DNA of 64,000 nucleotides from Pseudomonas entomophila (GCF_023277925.1 NZ_CP063832.1:744001-808000); one strand, 5' to 3'. Positions 46,580 to 55,740 are shown, counted from the first letter of the stretch. A program made the numbers and translations. The notes: generated by a model not told the origin, from the letters alone.

Positions 46580-47409
46580 GCAACTATCCCCTTGGCGGAT
46601 TCGGTGAGGGTGCGGGCCTGCCTGAGGAAGTCCAGCAGCATCTTGTTGACTTCGCGCGGCGCTTCCACCGGCATCATATGCCGTTGCTCGGCGAGCACCA
46701 CGCAGTGGGCGCCGGGTATGCGCGCGGCGAGCTGGCGGGCCATGGCCGGGGTGGAGCCGGCGTCGAGCTCGCCGGTGGCGATCAGCGTCGGCACCTGGAT
46801 GCTGGCCAGGTCATCGGCGCGGTACATGTCTTGTGTGGCGAACAGCGCGTAGGTGGTGTGGTAGCCCTGCGGGTCGTTGCTGGCCAGCACCTGGCGAATG
46901 GCGGCGACCTGGGCCGGGTTGGCGGCCTTGTACTCGCGGCTGAACCAGCGCTCCAGCGCGGCGTCGACGTTGGCGTCCGGGCCTTGGGCCTGCGCCTGGG
47001 CGGCGCGGGCGATGACCCCGGCGCTCTGCTCGGGGGTGCGGTTGAACACGCTGTTGAGCACCACCAGCGCTTCGAGGCGTTGCGGGTGGTTGAGGGCGAA
47101 GGCGCGGGCCACCAGGCCGCCCATGCTGAAGCCGATCACGGTGGCTTGCGCGACTTGCAGGTGGTCGAGCAGTTCGGCGAGTTGGTCGGCGTAGCCTTCC
47201 AGCGCGGTGTCGGTGGCGGGCACGCGGCTGTGGCCGTGGCCGAGCATGTCGTAGGCGATGACGCGGTAGTCGTTGGCCAGGCCCACGAACTGCCCGCCCC
47301 ACATTTCCTTGTTCAGGCCCACGCCGTGGATCAGCACCACGGGGTGGCCCTGGCCGAGGGCCAGGTAGCTGGTCCCGGCCGGTGTACGTTCAGCGACTGG
47401 CTGAATCAT
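46576..47409 (-). CDS. Alpha/beta hydrolase of the catabolic block
   Basis: A 277-residue hydrolase. HGVGLNKEMWGGQF holds the oxyanion hole, GFSMGG (about residue 94) the nucleophile serine, GELDAGSTPAM the acid, and EQRHMMPVEAP the histidine. It resembles PcaD-type enol-lactone hydrolases and RutD. It probably opens a ring or cleaves an ester or amide made by the monooxygenase. ATG 47409 has GGAGCGCC-type spacing upstream. Confidence 0.85.
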   Translation of the reverse strand: MIQPVAERTPAGTSYLALGQGHPVVLIHGVGLNKEMWGGQFVGLANDYRVIAYDMLGHGHSRVPATDTALEGYADQLAELLDHLQVAQATVIGFSMGGLVARAFALNHPQRLEALVVLNSVFNRTPEQSAGVIARAAQAQAQGPDANVDAALERWFSREYKAANPAQVAAIRQVLASNDPQGYHTTYALFATQDMYRADDLASIQVPTLIATGELDAGSTPAMARQLAARIPGAHCVVLAEQRHMMPVEAPREVNKMLLDFLRQARTLTESAKGIVA

Positions 47410-47477
47410 GGAGGGCGCTCCTTGAAGGTCGGGCGCGGCGGGGGAGTTCGCCACGCCCTGGCCCGTCTTGGTTGTTG

Positions 47478-48074
47478 TTATCGAGCGTTGGCCTGTTCCG
47501 CCGCCAGTTCTTCCAGGTCGATGTAGCGGTTACCGATGCGTGGGTGCAGACGGCCGCCGTCGGCGGCGCCCAGCACCACGACGATCTCGTCGGCGCGCGG
47601 GGCGTCCTCGATCTGCATTTCCAGGGTGATGTAGTGCGAGCGCAGGCCCTCGTCGTCCTTCTGCATCATGGGGATCTGGATCGAGGTTCCGGGGCCGCCG
47701 CGCTTGTTGGTGAAGCTCAGGTAGCTCTTGGCCTGCACGGCTTCACGGTAGTGGTTACCAAAGCGCAGGGTGTGGATCACCGCCGAGGCGTGCTCGATCT
47801 CGCCGTCGGCGCCGACCACGGCGGCCTTGCCGTAGGCCTCGATCTTGTCGGCGCCGCCAATGGCGGCGGTCAGGCGCTCGACCATCAGCGCGCCGAGGTC
47901 GGAGCAGTGGGCGCGGATTTCAGGCTTGAGGTCCTCGACGAAACCGCGACCGGCCCAGGGGTTCTTGATCACCACGGCCAGGCCGACCATGGTCACCGGC
48001 TTGTCGCTGGCCTTGCCGCCTTCGATGTGGGTCTCTTCGGAGTAGGTGACGATCTTGCGGATTTCGAAACTCAT
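47478..48074 (-). CDS. Amino acid synthesis (DUF1185-like) family protein
   Basis: A 198-residue cytoplasmic protein of the family annotated as 'amino acid synthesis', which I name from memory. Visible features are IRKIVTYSEETHIEGGK at the N-terminus, GGPGTSIQIPMM, and VVLGAADGGRLHPRIGNR at the C-terminus. The reaction is not firmly known; members often sit beside flavin monooxygenases and NCS1 permeases, as here. It is the first gene of the minus-strand operon behind a palindromic operator. Confidence 0.7.
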   Translation of the reverse strand: MSFEIRKIVTYSEETHIEGGKASDKPVTMVGLAVVIKNPWAGRGFVEDLKPEIRAHCSDLGALMVERLTAAIGGADKIEAYGKAAVVGADGEIEHASAVIHTLRFGNHYREAVQAKSYLSFTNKRGGPGTSIQIPMMQKDDEGLRSHYITLEMQIEDAPRADEIVVVLGAADGGRLHPRIGNRYIDLEELAAEQANAR

Positions 48075-48113
48075 GGGGGGCTCCTGGGTAGGGTGATCAA
48101 GTCTTGTTGTCTG

Positions 48114-48125
48114 ATGGTATACCAT
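48114..48125. promoter_or_regulatory. GntR-type operator ATGGTATACCAT, site 1
   Basis: A perfect 12-bp palindrome 40 bp upstream of the DUF1185-like gene. The longer context TCTGATGGTATACC-R-TAATA is shared with site 2. Confidence 0.75.
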
Positions 48126-48234
48126 AATATTTGATGTGCAAGAGGGGGTTGGAAAAATCGCTGGGCAGGGGATGAAAGGTGGCGGGTGGCCCGGGTTTTG
48201 TGGTGTTTGGGCGATCGAGCGCCGCTGTGCGGCG

Positions 48235-48315
48235 CATCGCGGATGAGTCCGCTCCTACAGGCAGGGGGATTTCGGGGATGGCCACATTGCTGTAGGAGCG
48301 GATTCATCCGCGATG
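48235..48315. repeat. REP pair (CATCGCGGATGA type)
   Basis: CATCGCGGATGAGTCCGCTC and GAGCGGATTCATCCGCGATG arms are inverted. It separates the two minus-strand transcription units. Confidence 0.8.
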
Positions 48316-48365
48316 CGCTGCGCAAGCCGCGCTCGACCTCACAGGCGCCATGCATGCCCTGGCGT

Positions 48366-49406
48366 TCAGGCGAACGCCGGCACCACTTCCTTGATGAACA
48401 GCGCCAGCGACTTCTTCTTCTCGCTGTGGGGCAGGCTGTTGTCGCACCAGAAACTGAACTCATCGACCCCCAGTTCCTGGTAATAGCGGATGCGCGCGAT
48501 GACCTCCTCGGGCGTGCCGATCATGGTGTTCTTGCGGATGTTCTCCAGCTGGAACGCCGGCACCTCGGCGAACTTCGACTCCGGGCTGGGTTCGAGGAAG
48601 CCATTGACCGGCACCGTCTTGTTGCCGAACCAGGCATCGAAGGTGCGGTAGAAGCGCGAGATGGCCTGGGCACCGACCTTCCAGCCGTCCGGCTCGGCCG
48701 GGCTGTGCACATGGGTGTGGCGCAGCACCATCAGTTGCGGGCGGGGCACGCCGGGGTTGTTGTCGAGGGCGGCCTGGAACTTGTTCTTCAGGTCCAGCAC
48801 TTCCTCGTCGCCCTTCATCAAGGGGGTGACCATGACGTTGCAGCCGTTGGCCACGGCGAAGTTGTGCGAGTCGGGGTCGCGGGCGGCGATCCACATCGGC
48901 GGTTCGGCGTTGAACGGCTTCGGCACGCTGGTGGCGGTGGGGAACTTGTACACTTCGCCATCGTGGGCGTAGTCGCCCTGCCACAGCTTGCGCACCACCG
49001 GCACCATCTCGCGCAGCGCCTTGCCGCCGTCGGTGGCCGGCATGCCGCCGGCCATGCGGTCGAATTCGAACTGGTAGGCGCCACGGGCCAGGCCCACTTC
49101 CATGCGGCCGTTGCTGATCACATCGAGCAGGGCGCATTCGCCCGCCACGCGGATCGGGTTCCAGAACGGCGCGATGATGGTGCCGGCACCCAGGCGGATC
49201 TTCTCGGTGCGCGCGGCGAGGTAGGCCAAAAGCGGCATCGGGCTGGGTGAGATGGTGTACTCCATGGCGTGGTGCTCGCCGATCCACACCGTGCTGAAAC
49301 CGCCGTCCTCGGCCATCAGGGTCAGTTCGGTCAGGTCTTCGAACAGCTGGCGGTGGCTGACCTGTTCATCCCAACGTTCCATGTGCACGAACAGCGAAAA
49401 TTTCAT
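48366..49406 (-). CDS. LLM class flavin-dependent monooxygenase
   Basis: A 346-residue luciferase-like TIM-barrel enzyme. Visible blocks are FSLFVHMERW, FSTVWIGEHHAMEYTISPSP, LGAGTIIAPFWNPIRVAGE, SNGRMEVGLARGAYQFEFDR and a C-terminal GTPEEVIARIRYYQELGVDEF. It needs reduced flavin, which the flavin reductase encoded just upstream would provide. It should insert one oxygen atom, perhaps opening or hydroxylating an N-containing compound given the permease. It resembles RutA in context but not closely in sequence. Confidence 0.87.
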   Translation of the reverse strand: MKFSLFVHMERWDEQVSHRQLFEDLTELTLMAEDGGFSTVWIGEHHAMEYTISPSPMPLLAYLAARTEKIRLGAGTIIAPFWNPIRVAGECALLDVISNGRMEVGLARGAYQFEFDRMAGGMPATDGGKALREMVPVVRKLWQGDYAHDGEVYKFPTATSVPKPFNAEPPMWIAARDPDSHNFAVANGCNVMVTPLMKGDEEVLDLKNKFQAALDNNPGVPRPQLMVLRHTHVHSPAEPDGWKVGAQAISRFYRTFDAWFGNKTVPVNGFLEPSPESKFAEVPAFQLENIRKNTMIGTPEEVIARIRYYQELGVDEFSFWCDNSLPHSEKKKSLALFIKEVVPAFA

Positions 49407-49504
49407 GGGGCCTTCCTCGTAGCGTGTTGTTGTCGCCTGCCGGGCAGGCTTGGGTGTGGGGGGCGGCGTGCCGGCGAAGCAGGCGACGCGGTGTACCGCG
49501 CAAC

Positions 49505-49990
49505 TCAGGCGAAGACCGGCAGGCTGGCCATCTTGCCGCGGCAGTAGACCATCGGCCGTGGCGCCTCTTGCGCAACGATCAGGTTGCGCACCTTGCCGAC
49601 CATGATCGCGTGGTCGCCGCCTTCGTATTCACGCCACAGTTCGCACTCGATGACGGCGGTGGCGCCGGCCAGGATCGGGTTGCCCAGTTCGCTCAAGGTC
49701 CAGTCGATACCCGCCGCCTTGTCCTTGCCCTTCCTGGCGAACGCATAGGCTTCGGCCTGCTGCTCACCGGAGAGCAGGTGAATGGCGAAGCGCTTGTTCT
49801 TGATCAGCACAGGGTAGGAGTCGGAACTGTAGTTGGGGCAGAACAGCACCAGCGGCGGCTCCATCGACAAGGACGAAAAGGCGCTGGCGGTGAGGCCGAC
49901 GATCGAGCCGTCGTCGTCCAGGGTGGTGATGACCGTGACGCCGGACGGGAAGGAGCCCAGGACGTGCTTGCAGACGGTTGCGTCGATCAT
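49505..49990 (-). CDS. Flavin reductase family protein, copy B
   Basis: A 161-residue split-barrel flavin reductase, the first gene of the operon with the LLM monooxygenase. Core motifs are GSFPSGVTVITTLDDDG, GLTASAFSSLSMEPPLVLFC and ECELWREYEGGDHAIMVGKV. It is the same length as copy A at 44600 and very similar along its whole length, so the block carries two reductases. An operator lies 56 bp upstream. Confidence 0.88.
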   Translation of the reverse strand: MIDATVCKHVLGSFPSGVTVITTLDDDGSIVGLTASAFSSLSMEPPLVLFCPNYSSDSYPVLIKNKRFAIHLLSGEQQAEAYAFARKGKDKAAGIDWTLSELGNPILAGATAVIECELWREYEGGDHAIMVGKVRNLIVAQEAPRPMVYCRGKMASLPVFA

Positions 49991-50045
49991 GGTGTGATCC
50001 TCGAAGGGCAGCGGTGGTCCGCGGTTTTTATCGTTGGCGTGTCTG

Positions 50046-50057
50046 ATGGTATACCGT
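50046..50057. promoter_or_regulatory. GntR-type operator ATGGTATACCGT, site 2
   Basis: One mismatch from the palindrome of site 1, with the same flanks (TCTGATGGTATACC). It is placed before the flavin reductase/LLM operon. Confidence 0.7.
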
Positions 50058-50223
50058 AATACCTGCTTTGCAAGCGAATTTTTCCACGCAACGCGGAACA
50101 CGATGAACGGCACAGTCCCCGGATTCACTGGTCTTGCTGCTGAAAACGGTGTGCGGCGGGAGGGCGCGGAGCAGATCAGCTGCGCCGAAAAAGCACGGCT
50201 CAGTGTTGTCAAAAGCTTGGAAT

Positions 50224-50236
50224 ACCATAATATGGT
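50224..50236. promoter_or_regulatory. GntR-type operator ACCATAATATGGT, site 3
   Basis: An inverted repeat ACCATA/TATGGT about 70 bp upstream of the permease gene. It shares ATACCATAATA with site 1 but has wider half-site spacing. Confidence 0.55.
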
Positions 50237-50305
50237 GCGCAGCTGAGAGGCCGCCCCAAGCGGTTTCCTTACAACGATAAAAACGACCTTTCGAGCTGAA
50301 ATCCT

Positions 50306-51709
50306 ATGTCCCAACCGTCGTCGCAACACGCCTTTGTCGAAAACCACACGGTCGATTACGTGCCTCCCGCCGAGCGCCACGGGAAGGCGCGCGACCTGTT
50401 CACCCTCTGGTTCAGCACCAACATCGCGCCACTGCCCATCGTCACCGGCGCCATGGTGATCCAGGTGTTCCACCTGAACCTGTTGTGGGGCCTGGTCGCC
50501 ATCGTGCTGGGGCATCTGGCCGGCGGCGTGGTGATCGCCCTGGCCTCGGCGCAGGGGCCGCAGTTGGGCATTCCGCAGATGGTGCAGAGCCGTGGCCAGT
50601 TCGGCCGCTACGGCGCGCTGCTGATCGTGTTCTTCACCGCGCTGATCTATGTCGGCTTCTTCATTTCCAATATCGTCCTGGCCGGCAAGACCATCCATGG
50701 CATCACCCCGAGCGTGCCGATGCCGGGGGCGATCGTGATCGGCGCGTTGAGCGCGACGGCCATCGGTGTGATCGGCTACCGCTTCATCCACATCCTCAAC
50801 CGCATCGGCACCTGGGTGATGGGTTCGGCGCTGCTGGCCGGCTTCATCGGGATGTTCGCCCAGGACCTGCCGGCGGACTTCTTCAGCCGGGGGGCCTTCA
50901 ACCTGTCGGGCTTCATCGCCACCGTGTCGCTGGGCACCATCTGGCAGATCAGCTTCTCGCCGTACACCTCCGACTATTCGCGCTACCTGCCGCGTGAAGT
51001 GGGCATCGCCAGGCCGTTCTGGGCCACCTATTTCGGTGCCACCCTCGGTACCATCCTGTGCTTCAGTTTCGGGGCGGTGGCGGTGCTGTGCGTGCCCGAA
51101 GGCACCGATGCGATGGAGGCGGTCAAGCAGGCCACGGGTTGGCTGGGCCCGATCCTGATGGTGCTGTTCCTGCTCAACATCATCAGCCACAACGCGCTCA
51201 ACCTGTATGGCGCGGTGCTGTCGATCGTCACTGCGATTCAGACCTTCGCGGCGCAGTGGACGCCGAGCATCAAGGTGCGGGTGGTGTTGGCCTCGGTGAT
51301 CCTGGTGGGGTGCGGGCTGGTGGCGCTGAATGCGTCGGCGGGTTTCATCGGCCAGTTCATCGGGCTGATCCTGGCGCTGCTGCTGGTGTTGGTGCCGTGG
51401 GCGTCGATCAACCTGATCGACTTCTATGTGATCAAGAAAGGGCAGTACGACATTGCGTCGATCTTCCGTGCTGACGGTGGCGTTTATGGCCGCTTCAACC
51501 ACCACGCAATCATCGCCTATGCCTGCGGCATCCTGGTGCAGTTGCCGTTCGCCAACACGTCGCTGTATGTGGGGCCGTATTCGAACATCGTCGAAGGGGC
51601 GGATTTGTCGTGGGTGTTCGGTTTGATCGTGACGGTGCCGCTGTATTACTGCCTGGCGACGCGCGGCCAGCCGGTGAGGGCGGGGCGGGTGATCGAGGTG
51701 AATGACTGA
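50306..51709 (+). CDS. NCS1 purine-cytosine permease family transporter
   Basis: A 467-residue twelve-helix permease. Signatures are LFTLWFSTNIAPLPIVTGAM in helix 1, GLVAIVLGHLAGG, SFSPYTSDYSRYLPR and VPWASINLIDFYVIKKGQYD. The NCS1 family imports nucleobases, hydantoins, allantoin and related N-heterocycles. It is divergent from the flavin reductase/LLM operon and shares the operator type, so it probably imports the pathway substrate. Confidence 0.9.
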   Translation: MSQPSSQHAFVENHTVDYVPPAERHGKARDLFTLWFSTNIAPLPIVTGAMVIQVFHLNLLWGLVAIVLGHLAGGVVIALASAQGPQLGIPQMVQSRGQFGRYGALLIVFFTALIYVGFFISNIVLAGKTIHGITPSVPMPGAIVIGALSATAIGVIGYRFIHILNRIGTWVMGSALLAGFIGMFAQDLPADFFSRGAFNLSGFIATVSLGTIWQISFSPYTSDYSRYLPREVGIARPFWATYFGATLGTILCFSFGAVAVLCVPEGTDAMEAVKQATGWLGPILMVLFLLNIISHNALNLYGAVLSIVTAIQTFAAQWTPSIKVRVVLASVILVGCGLVALNASAGFIGQFIGLILALLLVLVPWASINLIDFYVIKKGQYDIASIFRADGGVYGRFNHHAIIAYACGILVQLPFANTSLYVGPYSNIVEGADLSWVFGLIVTVPLYYCLATRGQPVRAGRVIEVND

Positions 51710-51717
51710 CAGCGTGG

Positions 51718-51776
51718 TTCGCCAGCAAGGCTGGCTCCTGCAGGGGATCGCTGTAGGAGCCGGCTTGCCGGCGAAC
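51718..51776. repeat. Mixed REP pair
   Basis: A CCAGCAAGGCTGG-type unit faces a CCGGCTTGCCGG-type unit: two different REP subtypes in inverted orientation. It lies between the convergent permease and chemoreceptor genes. Confidence 0.75.
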
Positions 51777-51784
51777 GGGCTGCG

Positions 51785-53410
51785 TCAAACCTTGAACTGC
51801 GCCACCATCCCGTTCAATTCAACCGCCAACCGCGAAAGATCCTGCGCCGCCGCGCTGGTCTGGTTGGCCCCCGCCGAGGTCTGCATGGCCAGGTCGCGGA
51901 TGTTCACCAGGTTGCGGTCCACCTCCCGCGCCACCTGCGCCTGCTGCTCGGAGGCGCTGGCGATCACCAGGTTGCGCTGGTTGATCGCGGCGATGGCCTC
52001 GGCGATCACTTCAAGCGCCTGCCCGGCCGATTGCGCCACCTCCAGCGTGCCACTGGCCCGGCCCTGGCTGCTGTGCATGGCGCTGACCGCGCGCTCGGTG
52101 CCGGTCTGGATGCCGCCGATCATCTGTTCGATCTCGGCCGTGGACTGCTGGGTGCGGTGGGCCAGGGCGCGCACTTCGTCGGCGACCACGGCAAAGCCGC
52201 GCCCGGCCTCGCCGGCGCGGGCGGCTTCGATGGCGGCGTTGAGGGCCAGCAGGTTGGTCTGCCCGGCGATTGAACCGATCACATCGAGCACCTGACTGAT
52301 TTCGTTGGCGCGGGTGGCCAGCTGTTCGATCTCCTGCGAGGTGCCGGTCACGTCCGCGACCAGCAGTTGGATGGAGCTCAGGGCCTGGTTGACCCGCTCG
52401 CGGCCGTCGCGGGTATTCTGGTCGGCGCCTTGCGAGGCATCGGCCGTGCTCACCGCGTTGTTCGCCACTTCTTCCACGGCGGCGGTCATCTGGTTGACCG
52501 CCGTGGCGGCCTGGTCGATTTCCGCGCTTTGCTGGTGCAGGCCGCGGCTGGTGTCTTCGGTGACGGTGTGCAGCTCTTCCGAGGCCGAGGCGAGTTGGTC
52601 GGAGGAGGCGGCGATCTTGCACAGGGTCTCGCGCAGGCTCTGTTGCATCTGGCCGAGGGCGCGCAGCAGCAGGGCCGGTTCGTCGCGGCCGGTCACCACG
52701 ATGTCGCGGGTCAGGTCACCCACGGCGACGCGCTCGGCCACTGCCACGGCGTCAGCCAGCGGCAGCACGATGCTGCGGGTGAGCAGGGTGGAGATGGCCA
52801 CCAGCGCCAGCAGGATCACCATCAGTGCGCCGATCAGCAACCTGAAGGCCTCGTCGGAAGCGTCGCTACTGCGCAACGAAGCCTGTTCGGCGCCCTGGGT
52901 GTTGTATTCCACCAGTGCGCCCAAGGCCTTCATCATGCTGTCGGCATATTCGGCCAGCGGGCCGTTGACCAGGCGCCGGGCCTCGTCCATCTGGTCGTGG
53001 CCGGCCGCCTCGCGGATGGCTTTCTGCAGGCCGTGGTAACGCTCGCTCAAGCCCATGAACGTGGTGAACAGGGCACGGTCGTCCTCGGCGATGATGGTGC
53101 TTTCGTAGGCGTTGAGGTCGCCTTCGAGTTGCTGGTTGACCTCGACGATGCGGGCCAGGGTGGCGTGGCGGGTGGCGGGGTCGTCCTCGAGCACGCTGCG
53201 CAGGGTGAGGGCGCGGGCACGGCCCAGGTTGGTGCTGACATCGCCCAGGGCGATGACCGCGGGCATCCAGGTGACGCGGATCTGCTCGGTGGCGCTGTCC
53301 ATCTTGCGGGTTTCATAGAGGGCGATCAGGCCCATGGCCAGGACCAGGATCCCGAGGAGGGTGAACACACTGGCTGCCCGAATGCCGATCTTCATGTTCC
53401 TTAATTGCAT
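51785..53410 (-). CDS. Methyl-accepting chemotaxis protein
   Basis: A 541-residue inner-membrane chemoreceptor. A first transmembrane helix (about residues 10-30) is followed by a four-helix-bundle periplasmic sensor (about 31-190), a second membrane helix (about 191-212), HAMP, and the signalling domain whose hairpin tip reads [20 protein letters not shown]. It relays ligand binding to CheA/CheW. The sensor resembles that of PcaY-type receptors for aromatic and alicyclic acids, but the ligand cannot be read from sequence. A GGAGCG site supports ATG 53410. Confidence 0.9.
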   Translation of the reverse strand: MQLRNMKIGIRAASVFTLLGILVLAMGLIALYETRKMDSATEQIRVTWMPAVIALGDVSTNLGRARALTLRSVLEDDPATRHATLARIVEVNQQLEGDLNAYESTIIAEDDRALFTTFMGLSERYHGLQKAIREAAGHDQMDEARRLVNGPLAEYADSMMKALGALVEYNTQGAEQASLRSSDASDEAFRLLIGALMVILLALVAISTLLTRSIVLPLADAVAVAERVAVGDLTRDIVVTGRDEPALLLRALGQMQQSLRETLCKIAASSDQLASASEELHTVTEDTSRGLHQQSAEIDQAATAVNQMTAAVEEVANNAVSTADASQGADQNTRDGRERVNQALSSIQLLVADVTGTSQEIEQLATRANEISQVLDVIGSIAGQTNLLALNAAIEAARAGEAGRGFAVVADEVRALAHRTQQSTAEIEQMIGGIQTGTERAVSAMHSSQGRASGTLEVAQSAGQALEVIAEAIAAINQRNLVIASASEQQAQVAREVDRNLVNIRDLAMQTSAGANQTSAAAQDLSRLAVELNGMVAQFKV

Positions 53411-53593
53411 GCAACGCTCCTTGACGATGGCTGGCAGGCGTCAAGAGCGCGGGTTTACCGGGCTCGGTCGTTCAGGCTCTCGATGCACTGCGTTGGGGGG
53501 TGTGATGTCCTCATCTTTCGTATTGTTTTTCTTCGATGGTGCCACAATGCCACTATTATTGACCAGCCATTCAATGTAATGACGGAAATAGAA

Positions 53594-53626
53594 AGGCCCG
53601 TCACTTGAGGGACGGGCCTGTCTTTT
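53594..53626. terminator. Hairpin terminator after the NADH dehydrogenase gene
   Basis: AGGCCCGTC and GACGGGCCT form a 9-bp stem (53594-53602 and 53611-53619), with T-rich tails on both strands (TTTCTATTT on the minus strand). Its position 3' of the minus-strand dehydrogenase gene fits a terminator. Confidence 0.75.
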
Positions 53627-53630
53627 AGCG

Positions 53631-54833
53631 TCACGCCACGATCGGGATCATCGGGTCGGCGGCCGCCAAGGCTTGCTCGCGATCGGCGGCGGGCGGGTAG
53701 ATCCACACCGAGTTGATCTGGCGCTTGAGGTGCTTGCCTTCCTGGCCTTCGAGCACCAGTTCGCGCTCCCAGCCCTCGCTGTACGCCGCGCCCCAGTCGC
53801 CCAGGTCGAGGCAGGTGACGTACTTGGGCTGGCGGTAGGCGACCGGTGCCAGGCCCAGCAGGTCGGCCATGGCGTTGTTACCCGAGTGGCGGCCCATGGG
53901 GATGGCGTGCTGGCAGGTCATCAGGGCGTGGTTGCCCAGTTCGTCGACCTTGGCCCAGGCGGTGTCGCCGGTGGCGTAGATGTGCGCCTGGCCGACCACT
54001 TTCAGGTGGTCGTCGACCCGCAGGCGGCCGAAGCCATCGCGTTCGCCCTCGACCTGCGCGGTCAGCGGGCTGGCCTTGACACCCACGGTCCAGATCACCG
54101 TCTTGCTGGCAATGTACTCGCCGTTGTCGAGGGTCACGCCACCGGCGTCGACCGCCACCACCGAGGTGTTGGTCAGCCACTGCACGCCAGCCTGTTCGCT
54201 GGCGGCGACGATGGATGGGGTGATGCCGGCGCCCAATGCCGCGCCGATACCCTGGCCACGGTCGACCAGGATCACCCGGGCATTGCCTTCACCCAGGATG
54301 CTGCGCAGGCGGGCGGGCATCTCGGTGGCGGTCTCGATGCCGGTGAAGCCACCGCCACAGACCACCACGGTGTTGCGCGCGGGGGAGGCGGGTTGCCTGG
54401 CCAGGGCGACCAGGTGCTGCTCCAGGCGCATGGCCGCCTCCATCTGGTCGACATCGAAGGTGTGCTCGGCCAGGCCCGGCACGGCGGGGCGGGCGACCTG
54501 GCTGCCGGCGGCGAGGATCAGGCGGTCATAACCGAGCTGCTGGCGCTGGCCGTTGCCGTCGAGGTAGCCGACCTGGCGTGCGGCGCTGTCGATGTGCTCG
54601 GCGTTGCCCTGGATGAACTCGACCCCGACCGCGTCGAGCAGTTCGCCCACCGGGGCCATCAAGGTGTGCACGTCGGCCTCGTAGAAGCGTGGGCGGATAC
54701 GCAGTTCCGGTTGCGGAGCGAGCACGCTGATGTGCACGTCGCCACGTTGGGCCTGGTCGAGCAGACGGGCGGCGCTCAGGGCGCTCCAGACACCGGCAAA
54801 GCCGGCACCAATGATCAGGATATGGGACGTCAT
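53631..54833 (-). CDS. Type II NADH dehydrogenase-like flavoprotein
   Basis: A 400-residue FAD/NAD(P) oxidoreductase. The N-terminal Rossmann motif is ILIIGAGFAGVWSALSAARL, the second dinucleotide motif VVVCGGGFTGIETATE (about residue 165), and the FAD-site IYATGDTAW (about residue 300). It resembles Ndh-2, which passes electrons from NADH to quinone without pumping protons. No C-terminal amphipathic helix is obvious. Divergent from an Rrf2 regulator with a 29-bp inverted repeat between, so expression is probably redox- or NO-responsive. Confidence 0.82.
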   Translation of the reverse strand: MTSHILIIGAGFAGVWSALSAARLLDQAQRGDVHISVLAPQPELRIRPRFYEADVHTLMAPVGELLDAVGVEFIQGNAEHIDSAARQVGYLDGNGQRQQLGYDRLILAAGSQVARPAVPGLAEHTFDVDQMEAAMRLEQHLVALARQPASPARNTVVVCGGGFTGIETATEMPARLRSILGEGNARVILVDRGQGIGAALGAGITPSIVAASEQAGVQWLTNTSVVAVDAGGVTLDNGEYIASKTVIWTVGVKASPLTAQVEGERDGFGRLRVDDHLKVVGQAHIYATGDTAWAKVDELGNHALMTCQHAIPMGRHSGNNAMADLLGLAPVAYRQPKYVTCLDLGDWGAAYSEGWERELVLEGQEGKHLKRQINSVWIYPPAADREQALAAADPMIPIVA

Positions 54834-54890
54834 GTGGGTACTCCGCAAGGGTGGGAAAGGGGCTTCGGTCAGGGTTTGGCTAGCTGGCGA

Positions 54891-54919
54891 ATAACTACGA
54901 CTGTATTGATCGTAGTTAT
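54891..54919. promoter_or_regulatory. Inverted repeat ATAACTACGA-N9-TCGTAGTTAT
   Basis: A perfect 10-bp inverted repeat, 58 bp upstream of the dehydrogenase start, in the divergent region shared with the Rrf2 gene. The spacing is that of Rrf2-family operators. Confidence 0.65.
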
Positions 54920-55073
54920 GCAGGGCAAGTGTTTTTTCCATCCGACCCTGCCGATGACGCCGCTGGAACCTGTCGCAAACGGCGTGATTGAAGGCTTACG
55001 GGGGCTCAAGATTTTTTTGGCGAACGACGGACGGCGTGGGGTGGCTTTGCTTGAACGTGTTGGAAGGCGTACT

Positions 55074-55086
55074 ATTTGCGACAAAT
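55074..55086. promoter_or_regulatory. Small inverted repeat ATTTG-CGA-CAAAT before the Rrf2 gene
   Basis: It lies 16 bp upstream of the Rrf2 start codon. It may be a second operator half or chance. Confidence 0.3.
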
Positions 55087-55102
55087 TAAGTCGGAGATTG
55101 AC

Positions 55103-55639
55103 ATGTCGCTTTACAGTGCCGGCGTCGAGTACGGCATTCATTGCCTGTTGTTCCTGGTGGACGAGCGCGGGAACAGCCGCGAGGCCAGCGTGCGCGACCT
55201 GGCCGAGCTGCAGGGGGTGCCCCAGGAGTACCTGGCCAAGGTGTTCACCAAGCTGGCCCGGGCCGGGCTGGTGGTGGCCACCGAGGGCGTGCGCGGCGGC
55301 TTTCGCCTGGCGCGGCCGTCGGACGAGATCACCGTGCTGGATATCGTCACGGCCATCGATGGGGTGAAGAAGATTTTCGATTGCCGGGAGATCCGCGAGC
55401 GCTGCGCGGTGTTCGAGGGCTCGGCGCCGGGGTGGGCGACCGAGGGCACCTGCGCGATCCATGCGGTGATGCTGGGGGCGCAGAAGCGCATGGAGGAGGC
55501 CCTGGCGCAACAGACCATTCTCGACCTGGCGCGCCGGTTCGGGCGCAAGGCGCCGGCTGAGTTCGGGCAGAAGGTCAATGACTGGATGAGCGAGCGGCGG
55601 GACGGGAAGGGCGGAGATATTCCTGTGGTGGTTGTTTGA
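55103..55639 (+). CDS. Rrf2 family transcriptional regulator
   Basis: A 178-residue Rrf2 protein. The winged HTH reads YGIHCLLFLVDERG, VRDLAELQGVPQEYLAKVFTKLARAGLV and GVRGGFRLARP. Three cysteines (FDCREIRERCAVF and EGTCAIH) are available for an iron-sulfur cluster, but their spacing is wider than in IscR or NsrR and the protein is longer. It likely represses the divergent dehydrogenase gene in response to redox or NO. ATG 55103 is preferred over an upstream in-frame start because the family N-terminus MSLYSAGVEYGI begins there. Confidence 0.85.
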   Translation: MSLYSAGVEYGIHCLLFLVDERGNSREASVRDLAELQGVPQEYLAKVFTKLARAGLVVATEGVRGGFRLARPSDEITVLDIVTAIDGVKKIFDCREIRERCAVFEGSAPGWATEGTCAIHAVMLGAQKRMEEALAQQTILDLARRFGRKAPAEFGQKVNDWMSERRDGKGGDIPVVVV

Positions 55640-55666
55640 TCCGCTGGTGATTTGCAGTGCCTTCAA

Positions 55667-55696
55667 GATCGAGCGCCGCGCGGGCGGCGCTCGATC
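55667..55696. terminator. Hairpin between the Rrf2 and DUF2970 genes
   Basis: GATCGAGCGCCGC and GCGGCGCTCGATC form a 13-bp stem with a 4-base loop. There is no strong T-tract; it may be half of a REP element. Confidence 0.5.
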
Positions 55697-55740
55697 TCAA
55701 GCACGCTGCAAGGCTATCGCCAAGCCCCTGGCCGCGCCAA

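Noticed and set aside
48366..49406. Naming the LLM protein RutA
   Set aside because: The N-terminal and substrate-loop sequence does not match RutA closely and rutB, rutC and rutE are absent.
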